Source of the DNA: CAVPCZ01 sp963779225
GTDB taxonomy: Bacteria; Bacteroidota; Ignavibacteria; UBA10030; UBA6906
Assembly: GCA_963779225.1 (NCBI GenBank)
Contig: CAVZWW010000001.1
Location: 1 to 64,000, forward strand
Direction: 5' to 3'
Length of the DNA: 64,000 bases
Shown here: positions 43,213-52,662 of the stretch, in pieces
Layout of the letters: each line of letters opens with the position of its first letter
How positions within the stretch are numbered: position 1 is the stretch's first letter
Notes under the pieces: model-generated
Told to the model about the DNA's origin: nothing
Databases searched by the model: none
The model's input: the letters and a program-made list of their open reading frames with translations, nothing else
Position numbers and translations under genes: made by a program

Positions 43213-43967
43213 GACGACTGAAGAAAACGGTCATTGTGCTCCTCTGGGCCGGGAGTGCGGCGTTCGCCCAGGGTCCGGAGCAGGCGTTCCAGCGCGGGAA
43301 TGCGCTTTATCAGCAGGGGAAATTCGACGAGGCCGCCGCCGTGTACGAGGAGATCATCAAGAGCGGGTCGGTAAGCGGGGAACTGCTGTTCAATCTGGGG
43401 AATGCCTACCACAAGACCGGGAACATGGGGAAGGCCATTCTCCATTACGAACGCGCACTCCGTCTGATGCCCGGCGATGACGATCTCCGGCACAACCTGC
43501 AGCTGGAGAACCTGCTTATTGTCGACAAACTTGAATCCACTCCGCGGCTTTTTCTGTGGGACTGGTGGGACGGAGTCAAACAGATGTTTTCCCTCGTTGC
43601 CTATACCTGGATTACCTACGCGGCCTATGTTCTCCTGATGGCTTCCATTGCGCTCGTTGTCCTCGCCCGCAGGTTCTTCGTCCGCAAAGCGGGTGTCATT
43701 GCAGCGTTCTGTACCGGCGTGCTGTTTCTCCTCCTGCTCAGCGTGCTTGTTGGCAAGGGGATAGACGCCGGGCGGACCGACGAGGCGGTGGTGATTGCGG
43801 GCATCACCACCATCAAGAATTCTCCGGACCCCACCAGCAGTGATGCATTTGTGCTGCACGCAGGAGTGAAAGTGCGGATTACCGACAGCGTAAACTCCTG
43901 GATCAAAATCCGTCTGGCCGACGGCAAAGTGGGATGGATGGAGAAGAGTGCCGCGGAAGTGATCTGA
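43209..43967 (+). CDS. batE: BatE: TPR and SH3-like membrane protein
   Basis: A protein of 252 residues with an ATGA overlap with batD. A signal peptide (VIVLLWAGSAAFAQ) precedes two TPRs (AFQRGNALYQQGKFDEAAAV, ELLFNLGNAYHKTGNMGKAI). Two membrane segments follow (ITYAAYVLLMASIALVVLA, AFCTGVLFLLLLSVLVGKG), then a bacterial SH3-like domain (VKVRITDSVNSWIKIRLADG, KVGWMEKSAAEVI). It closes the Bat operon. Confidence 0.92.
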   Translation: MRRLKKTVIVLLWAGSAAFAQGPEQAFQRGNALYQQGKFDEAAAVYEEIIKSGSVSGELLFNLGNAYHKTGNMGKAILHYERALRLMPGDDDLRHNLQLENLLIVDKLESTPRLFLWDWWDGVKQMFSLVAYTWITYAAYVLLMASIALVVLARRFFVRKAGVIAAFCTGVLFLLLLSVLVGKGIDAGRTDEAVVIAGITTIKNSPDPTSSDAFVLHAGVKVRITDSVNSWIKIRLADGKVGWMEKSAAEVI

Positions 43968-43990
43968 CGGCGGGATGGACGGCGTACACG

Positions 43991-44710
43991 TTATCGCCGG
44001 TGGGTCCATCGGGGATCTTCATATCGTTCCCGTGCGAGCAGGCGGACGCGATCGAGAGGAGGTGCCGCTGACGCCCCGGTTGCATTCCAGCAATGGCGGA
44101 GCGCCCGGATGATGTCTCCCGGGGCGACATGCAGGTTTGTGAGAAAATTCCCATGGCTGCGGCCGCGACGGTAGCCGGGCTGGATGAACGGGATCGGGAG
44201 TAGCCGCTCGATGACCCCGATGTCGAAATCGAGCAGCACCGTGCCGTGAAAAAGAATGACCTGTCCCCGCCGGCGTTGAGCGTTGCCGGCGAACTTGTTT
44301 TCACCCAGCACCAGATCCGTGTGTCCACGCATGGCCACCTCCCGCCCCAGCAGGGGTGTGAGCGCGGCGGCGAATCGATCAAGGATGAAACGATTTGTTC
44401 CCGTGATGGTTGCCAGCGCTGGATCCGTCCCCTGGCGCATGATCAGGGCATAGTTGAGACAGCCGGGACCCTGGACCACCGTTCCCCCGCCGGTTGTCCG
44501 GCGAAAGAGCCGAACCCCGGCCCCGGCACAGGCTGCGAGATCAACCTCCCGGGCGGCCTCGCCGGTGTACCCGACAACGACAAACAGCTCCTCCGGAAAC
44601 CAGACCCGGAGGACCTCATCTCCGCTTCCCTCCTCACAGAGGTCCAGGAGAACGTCATCACAGGCAAGCTGTTCTGCAGGCGTCGCATACACCGTGTCAA
44701 GAAAGTTCAT
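43991..44710 (-). CDS. lplA: Lipoate-protein ligase A
   Basis: A protein of 239 residues; the start at 44710 (MNFLDTVYA) is preferred over 44737. The lipoyl-AMP pocket is visible as VRLFRRTTGGGTVVQGPGCL, and GENKFAGNAQRRRGQVIL carries the invariant lysine, followed by FHGTVLLDFD. It is shorter than E. coli LplA (about 338 residues), lacking the separate C-terminal domain. It attaches lipoate to E2 proteins using ATP. It is divergent from the pyruvate dehydrogenase genes, whose E2 is its obvious target. Confidence 0.9.
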   Translation of the reverse strand: MNFLDTVYATPAEQLACDDVLLDLCEEGSGDEVLRVWFPEELFVVVGYTGEAAREVDLAACAGAGVRLFRRTTGGGTVVQGPGCLNYALIMRQGTDPALATITGTNRFILDRFAAALTPLLGREVAMRGHTDLVLGENKFAGNAQRRRGQVILFHGTVLLDFDIGVIERLLPIPFIQPGYRRGRSHGNFLTNLHVAPGDIIRALRHCWNATGASAAPPLDRVRLLARERYEDPRWTHRR

Positions 44711-44778
44711 GGCGGAAAGCCCTTGCCGGAAGTCCAAGAATCACGTACATTGTGCTTCGAGTTAAACAGGTGAGCAAC

Positions 44779-47473
44779 GTGAACACTGAACATACGAAAC
44801 CCCCGGTTCCGCCGCAAGTCGTCACCGATGGACAGGATCGCTGGCTGGACTCGCTCGAGCTTGTCCTGGAATCCGTTCTGAAAGATCAGAAGGCCGTCAA
44901 GCTGCCGCTTCTGATCGAACGATTGAAAGAACGGTTGCGTGAAGCCGGCATGCCGGTGCCGGAATCGGTGAGCACGCCGTACCTGAACACCATCCCGCCC
45001 GAACACGAGCCGCCGTACCCGGGTGACCGGGAGATCGAACGGCGCATCAAGAGCTACATCCGGTGGAATGCGATGGCCATGGTGGTGAATGCCAACCGCG
45101 CGCATGGCGGGTTGGGAGGTCATATTTCCACCTTTGCTTCATCGGCCACCCTGTATGAAGTTGCCTTCAACCATTTTTTCCGCGGCCCCGGAGGGGACCG
45201 TCCCGGTGACATGGTGTACATTCAGGGTCATGCTTCTCCGGGCGTCTATGCGCGGGCGTTTCTCGAAGGACGCCTTACCGTGCAGCAGCTGCACAATTTC
45301 CGGCAGGAACTGTCGAGCACCGGCGGGCTTTCATCCTATCCGCATCCCTACCTGATGCCGGACTTCTGGCAGTTTCCCACCGTGTCAATGGGTCTCGGCC
45401 CGATCATGTCCATCTATCAGGCCCGTTTCAACCGGTATCTGAAAGCACGGGGATTTCTGAAGGGAGAAGAGCCGCGTGTCTGGTGTTTCGTGGGGGACGG
45501 GGAGTCCGACGAACCGGAAACGCTGGGCGCGCTGACGCTTGCCTCCCGCGAACGGCTGGACAATCTGGTCTGGGTGGTGAACTGCAACCTGCAACGGCTT
45601 GACGGTCCGGTGCGCGGCAATGGAAAGATCATTCAGGAACTGGAGTCGTCATTCCGCGGAGCCGGGTGGAATGTGGTGAAGGTGATCTGGGGCGGTGACT
45701 GGGATCCCCTGCTCGCCCGGGACGATGACGGCTGGTTGCTCAAACGGATGAGCGAGGCGGTCGATGGGGACTATCAGAAGTATTCGGTCGAGCCTGGAAG
45801 CTATACGCGAAAACATTTCTTCGGAAAATATCCGAAGCTGTTCGAGATGGTGAATCACCTCAGCGACGACCAGATCCGGAAACTCCGACGCGGCGGTCAT
45901 GACCCGCAGAAGGTGTACGCTGCGTTCAAGGCAGCGGTCGACCACCGGGGACGCCCGACGGTTGTGCTGGCGAAGACCGTGAAGGGGTACGGACTCGGGG
46001 AGGGGGGCGAAGGCAGGAACGTCACACACCAGCAGAAAAAGATGAACGAAAAGGAACTTCGCGAATTCCGCGCGCGGTTCGGTATCCCCATCAGCGATGA
46101 AGATGTGGTGAACACGCCGTTCTATCGTCCGCCGGACGACAGTCCCGAGATGCGGTATCTGAAAGAACGCCGCGACAGCGCTGGGTGGCTCGCTTCCGCG
46201 CCGCATGCCGAGCGCGGAAAGACTCGAGGTCCCGTCAATCGACGGGTTCGCGGAATTCCTGAAGGGTTCGGAACGTTTTGAAGTGTCCACGACCATGGCG
46301 TGGGTTCGTATGCTGGGAAGCCTCCTCCGCAACAAGAAGATCGGCAGACATGTTGTGCCGATCGTTCCGGATGAAGCCCGCACGTTCGGCATGGACCCGC
46401 TCTTTCGCGAGATCGGCATCTACTCGCCGAAAGGACAGATGTACGACCCGGTGGACAGTGAATCGCTGCTGTTCTACCGGGAGTCCACCGACGGACAGAT
46501 CCTGGAGGAGGGTATCACCGAAGCAGGCGCCATGTCATCCTTCGTGGCAGCCGCGACATCGTATGCGAGCAGCGGTGTCACGATGATTCCCTTCTATGTC
46601 TACTATTCCATGTTCGGTTTCCAGCGCATCGGAGATCTCGTGTGGGCCGCCGCAGATATGAAGGCGAAAGGATTCTTGCTCGGGGCTACGGCCGGGCGGA
46701 CGACCCTGAATGGTGAAGGGTTGCAGCACGAAGACGGCCACAGTCATCTTCTGGCCGCCACCGTTCCTTCGCTCCTGACCTATGATCCCGCGTTCGCCTA
46801 TGAAATCGCGCTCATCGTTCAGGACGGGCTTCGCAGAATGTATGCGGACGGGGAGGATGTGTTCTACTATTTGACGTTATATAATGAGAACTATCAGATG
46901 CCTCCCATGCCCGAGGGTGTGCGCGAGGGAGTGCTGAAGGGGCTCTACAGGTTCCGGAAAGGGCAAAAAGGTCTTAAACTCTCCGCTCAGCTGTTCGGCA
47001 GCGGCCCCATCCTGCGTTATGCGTTATCCGCCCAGGAAATCCTTGCGGAACGCTTTGGCGTTTCGGTGGATGTCTGGAGCGCGACCAGCTACAAGACCCT
47101 CAGGGCGGAAGCGTTGAATGCGCAGCGCTGGAACATGCTTCATCCGGCCGAACCCAAACGCACCTCCTACCTGGAACAGACCCTGGCCAAAGAACAGGGT
47201 CCCTTTGTTGCGGTCTCGGATTTCATGAAACTGGTGCCGGACCAGATTGCGCCGTGGGTTCCGGGAGGCCTTTTCACTCTGGGAACCGATGGGTTCGGTC
47301 GCAGTGACACGCGCACAGCATTGCGCCGGTTTTTCGAAATCGACGCCGAATCCATTGTCATCGCAACCCTGTACGCACTAGCGGAAAAAGGGAAAATCAA
47401 AAAACGCGTGGTCGCGGATGCCATCAAGGCGCTGGGTGTGGATCCGGAGAAACCCTTTCCGGTGATTGCCTGA
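44779..47473 (+). pseudogene. aceE: Pyruvate dehydrogenase E1, homodimeric type, split by one-base frameshift
   Basis: Two frames, 44779-46281 and 46205-47473, together encode the AceE-type E1. Removing one base near 46180 gives 897 residues (E. coli AceE has 887) and restores RRDSLGGSLPRRMPSAERL, which fits the family. AGGTGAG lies five bases before GTG 44779; GTG 44770 is an alternative. The thiamine diphosphate motif is WCFVGDGESDEP then NLVWVVNCNLQRLDG. ANRAHGGLGGHISTFAS, DEARTFGMDPLFREIGIYSP and GLQHEDGHSHLLA are strongly conserved. The enzyme decarboxylates pyruvate and passes acetyl to lipoyl-E2. Both halves are intact and E2/E3 follow, so a sequencing error or very recent mutation is more likely than old decay. 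Confidence 0.9.
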
Positions 47474-47575
47474 AGTGACGATCATGTGGAACACCAGCTT
47501 TGCCTCTTTGCGTCCGGACACCGGCAATTACGACCGTTGGTTCCGGCAGATCGATCCGTAGGACAAGGAGAATCC

Positions 47576-48877
47576 ATGGACATACGACTTCCGCGGCTGG
47601 GTGAAGGAGCGGATTCCGGCACGGTCGCGAGCATTTTTGTGAAGGAGGGCGATCAGCTTAAAAAGGATCAGCCGATCCTTGAACTGGAAAGCGAGAAGGC
47701 GGTCGCGTCGATTCCCGCCCCGGAAAGCGGGACGGTCTCAAAACTCCATGTTCGCGAGGGTGACACGGTCAAAGTCGGTCAGCTGATTCTGACCCTGACC
47801 GGTGGAGACGCTTCCGGAGCGACTCCGCTTCCGACGCAGGTGCCGGAACGTGGCGCGGAGGTTGCAAGGCCGGAACCGCCCCCCCCCCGGGCCGCGGCAC
47901 CCGAGCCGCCCTCCGCCGGGGCCGGTCCATATGTCTCACCTGCACCAGGGGATCCTCCGCCTGCCGCATCGCCGACTATTCGCAAGATGGCCCGCGAACT
48001 GGGAATCGATCTCCACCGTGTGAAGGGGAGTGAAAGGGGCGGGCGCATCGTGATGGATGACCTGCGCCGTTATGTGGCATGGCTGCAGGAGACGGCCTTG
48101 AAACCCGGTGCGGGGATGCCGTCGGGAACGCCTGCCGGTCCCGCACCGTCTCCGGCGATCGACTTTTCGCGCTGGGGCACTGTCCGGGTGGAGAAGATGA
48201 CCACGTTGCGGCGCACGATCAGCAGCCGGATGGTGGAGTCCTGGACCCGTGTGCCGCACGTGACACAGTTCGACGAGGTGGATGTCACCCGCATTCTTGC
48301 CCTCCGCAAGGCGCATGCGGCTGCGTACGAACAGCAGGGCGCAAAACTGACCTTGACTTCGTTCGCCCTCCGGGCGGTCACGCAGGCGCTCAAACTGCAT
48401 CCGCTGATGAATGCCAGCCTCAATGAGGCCGCGGGGGAACTGGTCTTCAAGCAGTACTACCACATCGGTCTTGCTGTTGACACCGAACACGGTTTGATTG
48501 TGCCGGTGATTCGCGACGTGGACACCAAGAGCCTGAAGCAGCTCTCCATGGAAGTGCAACAACTCGCCGACAGGGCCCGGCAGCGCAAACTTGCACTCGA
48601 AGAGATGCAGGGAGGGACGTTCAGTATTTCCAATCAGGGAGGCATCGGCGGCGGGGCATTTACACCGATTATCAATGCTCCGGAAGTCGCCATTCTGGGA
48701 ATGGGGCGGAGTGTCGCGCGGCCCGCTATTCGCGAGGGCAAGATTGTCGAACGGACCATCCTGCCGCTCGGGCTCTCCTACGATCACCGCGTGATCGATG
48801 GCGCAAATGCGGCACGATTCATGGTGGATCTTGTCCGCGCATTTGAACAGTTCGACGAAGAAACCGTAAAGATCTGA
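47576..48877 (+). CDS. aceF: Pyruvate dehydrogenase E2, dihydrolipoamide acetyltransferase
   Basis: A protein of 433 residues with GGACAAGGAG before ATG 47576. One lipoyl domain occupies residues 1-75, with Lys41 in LELESEKAVASIPAP as the lipoylation site. A Pro/Ala linker (about 85-130) leads to the peripheral subunit-binding domain (SPTIRKMARELGIDLHRVKG). The catalytic domain spans about 195-433, ending LPLGLSYDHRVIDGANAARF with the catalytic His. It transfers acetyl to CoA. It lies between the E1 and E3 genes. Confidence 0.95.
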   Translation: MDIRLPRLGEGADSGTVASIFVKEGDQLKKDQPILELESEKAVASIPAPESGTVSKLHVREGDTVKVGQLILTLTGGDASGATPLPTQVPERGAEVARPEPPPPRAAAPEPPSAGAGPYVSPAPGDPPPAASPTIRKMARELGIDLHRVKGSERGGRIVMDDLRRYVAWLQETALKPGAGMPSGTPAGPAPSPAIDFSRWGTVRVEKMTTLRRTISSRMVESWTRVPHVTQFDEVDVTRILALRKAHAAAYEQQGAKLTLTSFALRAVTQALKLHPLMNASLNEAAGELVFKQYYHIGLAVDTEHGLIVPVIRDVDTKSLKQLSMEVQQLADRARQRKLALEEMQGGTFSISNQGGIGGGAFTPIINAPEVAILGMGRSVARPAIREGKIVERTILPLGLSYDHRVIDGANAARFMVDLVRAFEQFDEETVKI

Positions 48878-48888
48878 AGAGGACGAAG

Positions 48889-50301
48889 GTGAATACCGTT
48901 ACAACAGAGATTGTGGTGATCGGAGCCGGCCCCGGCGGCTATGCGGCGGCATTCTATGCGGCCGACAAGGGAAAAAAGGTTGTGCTTGTGGAACGTGACG
49001 AGCAGCTCGGCGGGGTCTGCCTTAATCGCGGGTGCATACCCTCCAAAGCGTTGCTTCATGCAGCGAAACTCATCACCGAAGCGGAAGAGTCCGGGGTCCG
49101 CGGAATTCACTTCGGGAAACCCACGATTGATACCAATGCCATGCGCGCCTGGAAGGATTCCATCGTGGCAAAGCTGGCCAACGGTATTGCGGGCCTTGCA
49201 CAAAAACGAAATGTGCAGGTGATCTGCGGCAAAGCCTATTTCGAAGATTCGGCCACACTGCGAGTGGAAACGGCGGCAGGACAGCAATTTGTCACGTATG
49301 ACCGTGCCATTGTCGCGGTGGGTTCCGTGCCGGCCATGCCGGCTGCATTTGACCTCGGCAATCCGCGCATCATGACTTCAACCGAGGCACTGAATATCGA
49401 ATATATCCCGCCTTCCCTCCTGATTGTGGGAGGGGGGTATATCGGGATGGAACTCGGAACGGTGTACGCGACCCTCGGCAGCAAGGTGGTTGTGGGGGAA
49501 GCAATGAGCGAGGTGCTTGCCGGGGCCGACCAGGATCTCGTGCGCCCGGTGCTGCGTCGCGCCCAGCAGAGTTTCAAGGAAATCCGCACCGGCGTCAAAG
49601 TGCTGAAAATGTCAACCGCCGGAAAACAGATCAGCGTTGAACTCGAGATGGGCGGGGAAAAGAAAACGGAGCTGTACGACGGCGTCCTGGTCTCCGTCGG
49701 CCGTTCGCCGAACTGCAATGATCTCGGACTGGAAAACACCGGGGTGGTGCGCGATCAGAAGGGTTTCATCAAAGTCAACGGCCGCCAGGAAACGGGGGAT
49801 CCGAAAATCATGGCCATCGGGGATGTCGTCGGCGGAGACTTGCTCGCACACAAGGCGACGAAGGAGGCGCGGATCGCCGTTGAAGTGATTGCGGGCGAAC
49901 CCAGCGCGTTCGAAGACATCATTATCCCCGCTGTGGTGTTTACCGATCCGGAAATCGCCTGGTGCGGACTGACAGAGGACGAGGCGCGGGAGCAGGGGAA
50001 AAAGGTGGAGGTGGCCAGGTTCCCGTGGTCGGCATCAGGGCGTGCGTTGAGTTTCGACCGGACGGACGGACTGACGAAGTTGATCATCGATCCGGAGACA
50101 GAGCGGATTCTGGGAGTGGGGATTGTCGGTGCAGGAGCCGGCGAGCTGATCGGGGAAGGTGTTGTTGCGATTGAAATGGGAGCGACAGCCCGTGATATGG
50201 CGGAAAGCGTGCATCCGCATCCGACGCTCTCCGAAACACTTTCCGAGTGTGCCGAAGCGTACTATGGATTTGCCATCCATACTCATTCGCGGAAAAAATG
50301 A
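48889..50301 (+). CDS. lpdA: Dihydrolipoamide dehydrogenase (E3)
   Basis: A protein of 470 residues from GTG 48889 with GAGGA upstream. FAD-binding VIGAGPGGYAAAFYAADKGK is followed by the redox disulfide Cys44/Cys49 in GGVCLNRGCIPSK. The NAD fold shows LLIVGGGYIGMELGTVYATL, the second FAD motif PKIMAIGDVVGGDLLAHKA, and the C-terminal interface has HPHPTLSETLSE with the catalytic His-Glu pair. It reoxidises dihydrolipoyl-E2 with NAD+. Last gene of the E1-E2-E3 unit. Confidence 0.96.
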   Translation: MNTVTTEIVVIGAGPGGYAAAFYAADKGKKVVLVERDEQLGGVCLNRGCIPSKALLHAAKLITEAEESGVRGIHFGKPTIDTNAMRAWKDSIVAKLANGIAGLAQKRNVQVICGKAYFEDSATLRVETAAGQQFVTYDRAIVAVGSVPAMPAAFDLGNPRIMTSTEALNIEYIPPSLLIVGGGYIGMELGTVYATLGSKVVVGEAMSEVLAGADQDLVRPVLRRAQQSFKEIRTGVKVLKMSTAGKQISVELEMGGEKKTELYDGVLVSVGRSPNCNDLGLENTGVVRDQKGFIKVNGRQETGDPKIMAIGDVVGGDLLAHKATKEARIAVEVIAGEPSAFEDIIIPAVVFTDPEIAWCGLTEDEAREQGKKVEVARFPWSASGRALSFDRTDGLTKLIIDPETERILGVGIVGAGAGELIGEGVVAIEMGATARDMAESVHPHPTLSETLSECAEAYYGFAIHTHSRKK

Positions 50302-50311
50302 CAACGTTTCG

Positions 50312-50340
50312 AACGACCCCTTTCTGGAAAGAGGGTCGTT
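50312..50340 (+). terminator. Hairpin after lpdA, probable terminator
   Basis: AACGACCC (50312-50319) pairs with GGGTCGTT (50333-50340), extended inside by TTT/AAA-like pairs, 11 bases after the lpdA stop. There is no strong T run, so termination may be partial. Confidence 0.5.
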
Positions 50341-50366
50341 TGGCTGCAGATAAAACCCCGCCCCCG

Positions 50367-50939
50367 CTACTGGAGTGCGGACTCCACTGCTACAATCAAT
50401 TCTTCCGACATCGGTCCGACACCCGAGGCGAATTTTCCCACCACACTCCCGTTCCTGTCCACCAGATACTTCGTGAAGTTCCATTTTACATCACCGGAAA
50501 ACTTCGGGTTGGTGCTTTCGGACGTCAGGAAGGTATACAACGGATGTTGATCGTCACCCTTGACGGAAATCTTTGAGAACATGTCAAAGGTGACATCATA
50601 GTTGACGGTGCAGAACTGCTTGATCTCTGCATCGGTGCCCGGTTCCTGTTCATTGAAGTTGTTCGCCGGGAATCCCAGAATGGCAAATCCCTTTTCCCGG
50701 TATTTCCTGTACAAGGCTTCCAGGTCCTTGTACTGCGGTGTCTTGCCGCAGCGCGATGCGACATTGACGATCAGGAAGGCTTTTCCCTTGTAGCGGGAGA
50801 GCGGCACATCCTTGCCGTCAATGCTCTTCATGGTAAAGCCCAGCACACCGCCCGGTTCGGTTTTCTCGGATTGCGCGGCCGCGACAGCCGATCCCATCAT
50901 CAGAAAAGTCATGAGACTCATCGCTGAAATCCTCAACAT
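50367..50939 (-). CDS. Glutathione peroxidase-family thiol peroxidase, exported
   Basis: A protein of 190 residues. AGGGGG lies six bases before ATG 50939, and a signal peptide follows (MSLMTFLMMGSAVAAAQS). Family motifs are FLIVNVASRCGKTPQYKDLE (peroxidatic Cys in place of selenocysteine), ILGFPANNFNEQEPGTDAEI and VKWNFTKYLVDRNG. A second cysteine in IKQFCTVNY is the usual resolving partner, so it is probably thioredoxin-linked. It reduces peroxides in the periplasm. Confidence 0.93.
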   Translation of the reverse strand: MLRISAMSLMTFLMMGSAVAAAQSEKTEPGGVLGFTMKSIDGKDVPLSRYKGKAFLIVNVASRCGKTPQYKDLEALYRKYREKGFAILGFPANNFNEQEPGTDAEIKQFCTVNYDVTFDMFSKISVKGDDQHPLYTFLTSESTNPKFSGDVKWNFTKYLVDRNGSVVGKFASGVGPMSEELIVAVESALQ

Positions 50940-51154
50940 GGTGAACCCCCTGGACATAGAGTGAAACACGATGGAATTGTTTTTCATCTTCTTCAACCTC
51001 GAAATGGGGGCCGGAGTTCCCCATGGCGGGAATCCGCTGATTTATGCGGAAATTACTTGACTTTTTGTCCTGTTCTTGTAACTTGACTTTCAGGCAGGGC
51101 TCAATACGGTGCGCGTTTGCGTTCTTTGATCGACGATGAGGTGGAGGCACAGTC

Positions 51155-51508
51155 ATGAAAAAGAGCAAGCGTATTTTCCGGCGCGCGATTCTCGCCAGCC
51201 TCTACGACCATCTCCAGGATGCGTACGGCGTGGACTGGTCGAGGGAAGCATTTGTTGATGACCGGCTTTCGTTGAACGAATTGGACGCCCTTCTGGCGTT
51301 CAAGAGCGACACGCGAATTGACGAACTACGCGGTGCGCTGGACCGGCTGCAAAGCGGAACGTTCGGGTTGTGTCTTGCCTGCAAGGGTCGTGTTGACCAG
51401 GAGTTGCTGGATGCCGATCCTGCCCAGCGGTTATGTGTTCTCTGCGAGCGGTTGTACAGTCACCTGTTTGTGCGCACCTATTCGGTCCCGCAAGTTCCGC
51501 GCATGTAG
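51155..51508 (+). CDS. DksA/TraR-family zinc-finger protein
   Basis: A protein of 117 residues, with GGAGG before the start. A helical N-terminus (FRRAILASLYDHLQDAYGVD) and LNELDALLAFKSDTRIDELR lead to a four-cysteine zinc site, GLCLACKGRVDQELL and RLCVLCERL. This is the DksA C-terminal finger. DksA-like proteins bind the RNA polymerase secondary channel. The two acidic coiled-coil tip residues of true DksA are not clear here, so a variant role is possible. Confidence 0.75.
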   Translation: MKKSKRIFRRAILASLYDHLQDAYGVDWSREAFVDDRLSLNELDALLAFKSDTRIDELRGALDRLQSGTFGLCLACKGRVDQELLDADPAQRLCVLCERLYSHLFVRTYSVPQVPRM

Positions 51509-51589
51509 ATGAAGGCGGAGCGGTTGCCGCCTTCATCCGGTCGTTGTCCCTTCCGTTGTACTTCCCGTCACTCTTCCACAACCGGTGTA

Positions 51590-52510
51590 ATGCCTATGAA
51601 GCGCGATCTTGTTTCTTTTGCTCTCTGGAACAGGGAGGATCTTGAAGATGTATTCCGTCTGACGCGTGAACTGCAAGTTCCCGATGCCGCAGGGTGGCGT
51701 CCGCTTGAAGGCAAGACGGCTGCTCTGGTCTTCGAGAAGGCTTCACTGCGTACGCGTGCGTCTTTTGAAGTCGGTGTCGTCCAGCTGGGCGGCCACCCCC
51801 TCTTCCTGCAGCAGGAAACCATTGGCATCAGCACACGTGAATCAGTGCATGATATCGGACGCATTCTCTCCGAGTATTGCGCCCTGATTGTGGCGCGTAC
51901 GATCCGTCATCAGACGTGCGCACAGCTTGCCGACAGCGCGACGGTTCCGGTCATCAATGCCATGACGGATCTTGTCCATCCCTGCCAGATCCTCGCCGAC
52001 GTCTACACGCTGATGGAACGCGGCCGGTTCACCCCTGCAACGCGTGTGGTTTTTCTCGGCGACGGAAACAACATTGTCAATTCCTGGCTCGAGTTTGCCG
52101 CGAAATTTCCGATGCATCTGATGTGCGCGTGCCCGTCAGGGTACGAACCCCATCCGAGGATGCTCGAAGAAGCCCAGTCGAACGGTGTCAGCCGCATCGA
52201 GATGATCGGTGATCCGGTGGATGCGGTCCGCGACGCCGACGTGGTCTACACCGATGTGTGGCCGCAAAGCGGACCCGGGGTCGACGAGGGCCGCCGCGTC
52301 ACGGTCTTCAGGCCCTATCAGGTGAACAAGGCGCTTCTCAAACACGCCCGCAAAGACTGTCTGGTCATGCACCGCCTGCCGGCCAACAGGGGGGAAGAGA
52401 TCACCAGTGATGTCCTGGACGGCGCGCGATCGGTGGTACACCAGCAAGCCCTCAACCGTCTCCATGTGCAAAAGGGGGTAATCCTCAAATTGCTGAACAT
52501 GACCCGTTGA
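51590..52510 (+). CDS. argF: Ornithine carbamoyltransferase-family enzyme with altered HCLP motif
   Basis: A protein of 306 residues from ATG 51590 (51596 also possible). The carbamoyl-phosphate site is FEKASLRTRASFEVGVVQLG (SxRTR), with MTDLVHPCQILADV and the ornithine-side VVFLGDGNNIVNSWLEFAAK. TDVWPQSGPG replaces the usual DVW-SMG stretch. The catalytic MHCLPAHRGEE of ornithine transcarbamylase reads MHRLPANRGEE: Cys is Arg and the His of AHR is Asn. It should make citrulline from ornithine in arginine synthesis, but the change could alter substrate, for example toward an acylated ornithine. No other arginine genes are in the window. Confidence 0.8.
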   Translation: MPMKRDLVSFALWNREDLEDVFRLTRELQVPDAAGWRPLEGKTAALVFEKASLRTRASFEVGVVQLGGHPLFLQQETIGISTRESVHDIGRILSEYCALIVARTIRHQTCAQLADSATVPVINAMTDLVHPCQILADVYTLMERGRFTPATRVVFLGDGNNIVNSWLEFAAKFPMHLMCACPSGYEPHPRMLEEAQSNGVSRIEMIGDPVDAVRDADVVYTDVWPQSGPGVDEGRRVTVFRPYQVNKALLKHARKDCLVMHRLPANRGEEITSDVLDGARSVVHQQALNRLHVQKGVILKLLNMTR

Positions 52511-52662
52511 CCGCTGTGCGAAAAACTATGCAATGACCAGGATAGTGGACGGCACGGTCAATATTCATGCCGAAAATCCCACAAAAGGGCCTGTTCTGTG
52601 ATGGCACGCCGATTGGTGTATTCCCCGTTAGCGGTTGGAACCACTTCGGTGATGAGGATACC

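Noticed and set aside
47484..47561. 25-codon frame between aceE and aceF (MWNTSFASLRPDTG...)
   Set aside because: No ribosome site and too short to judge; could be tested by conservation.
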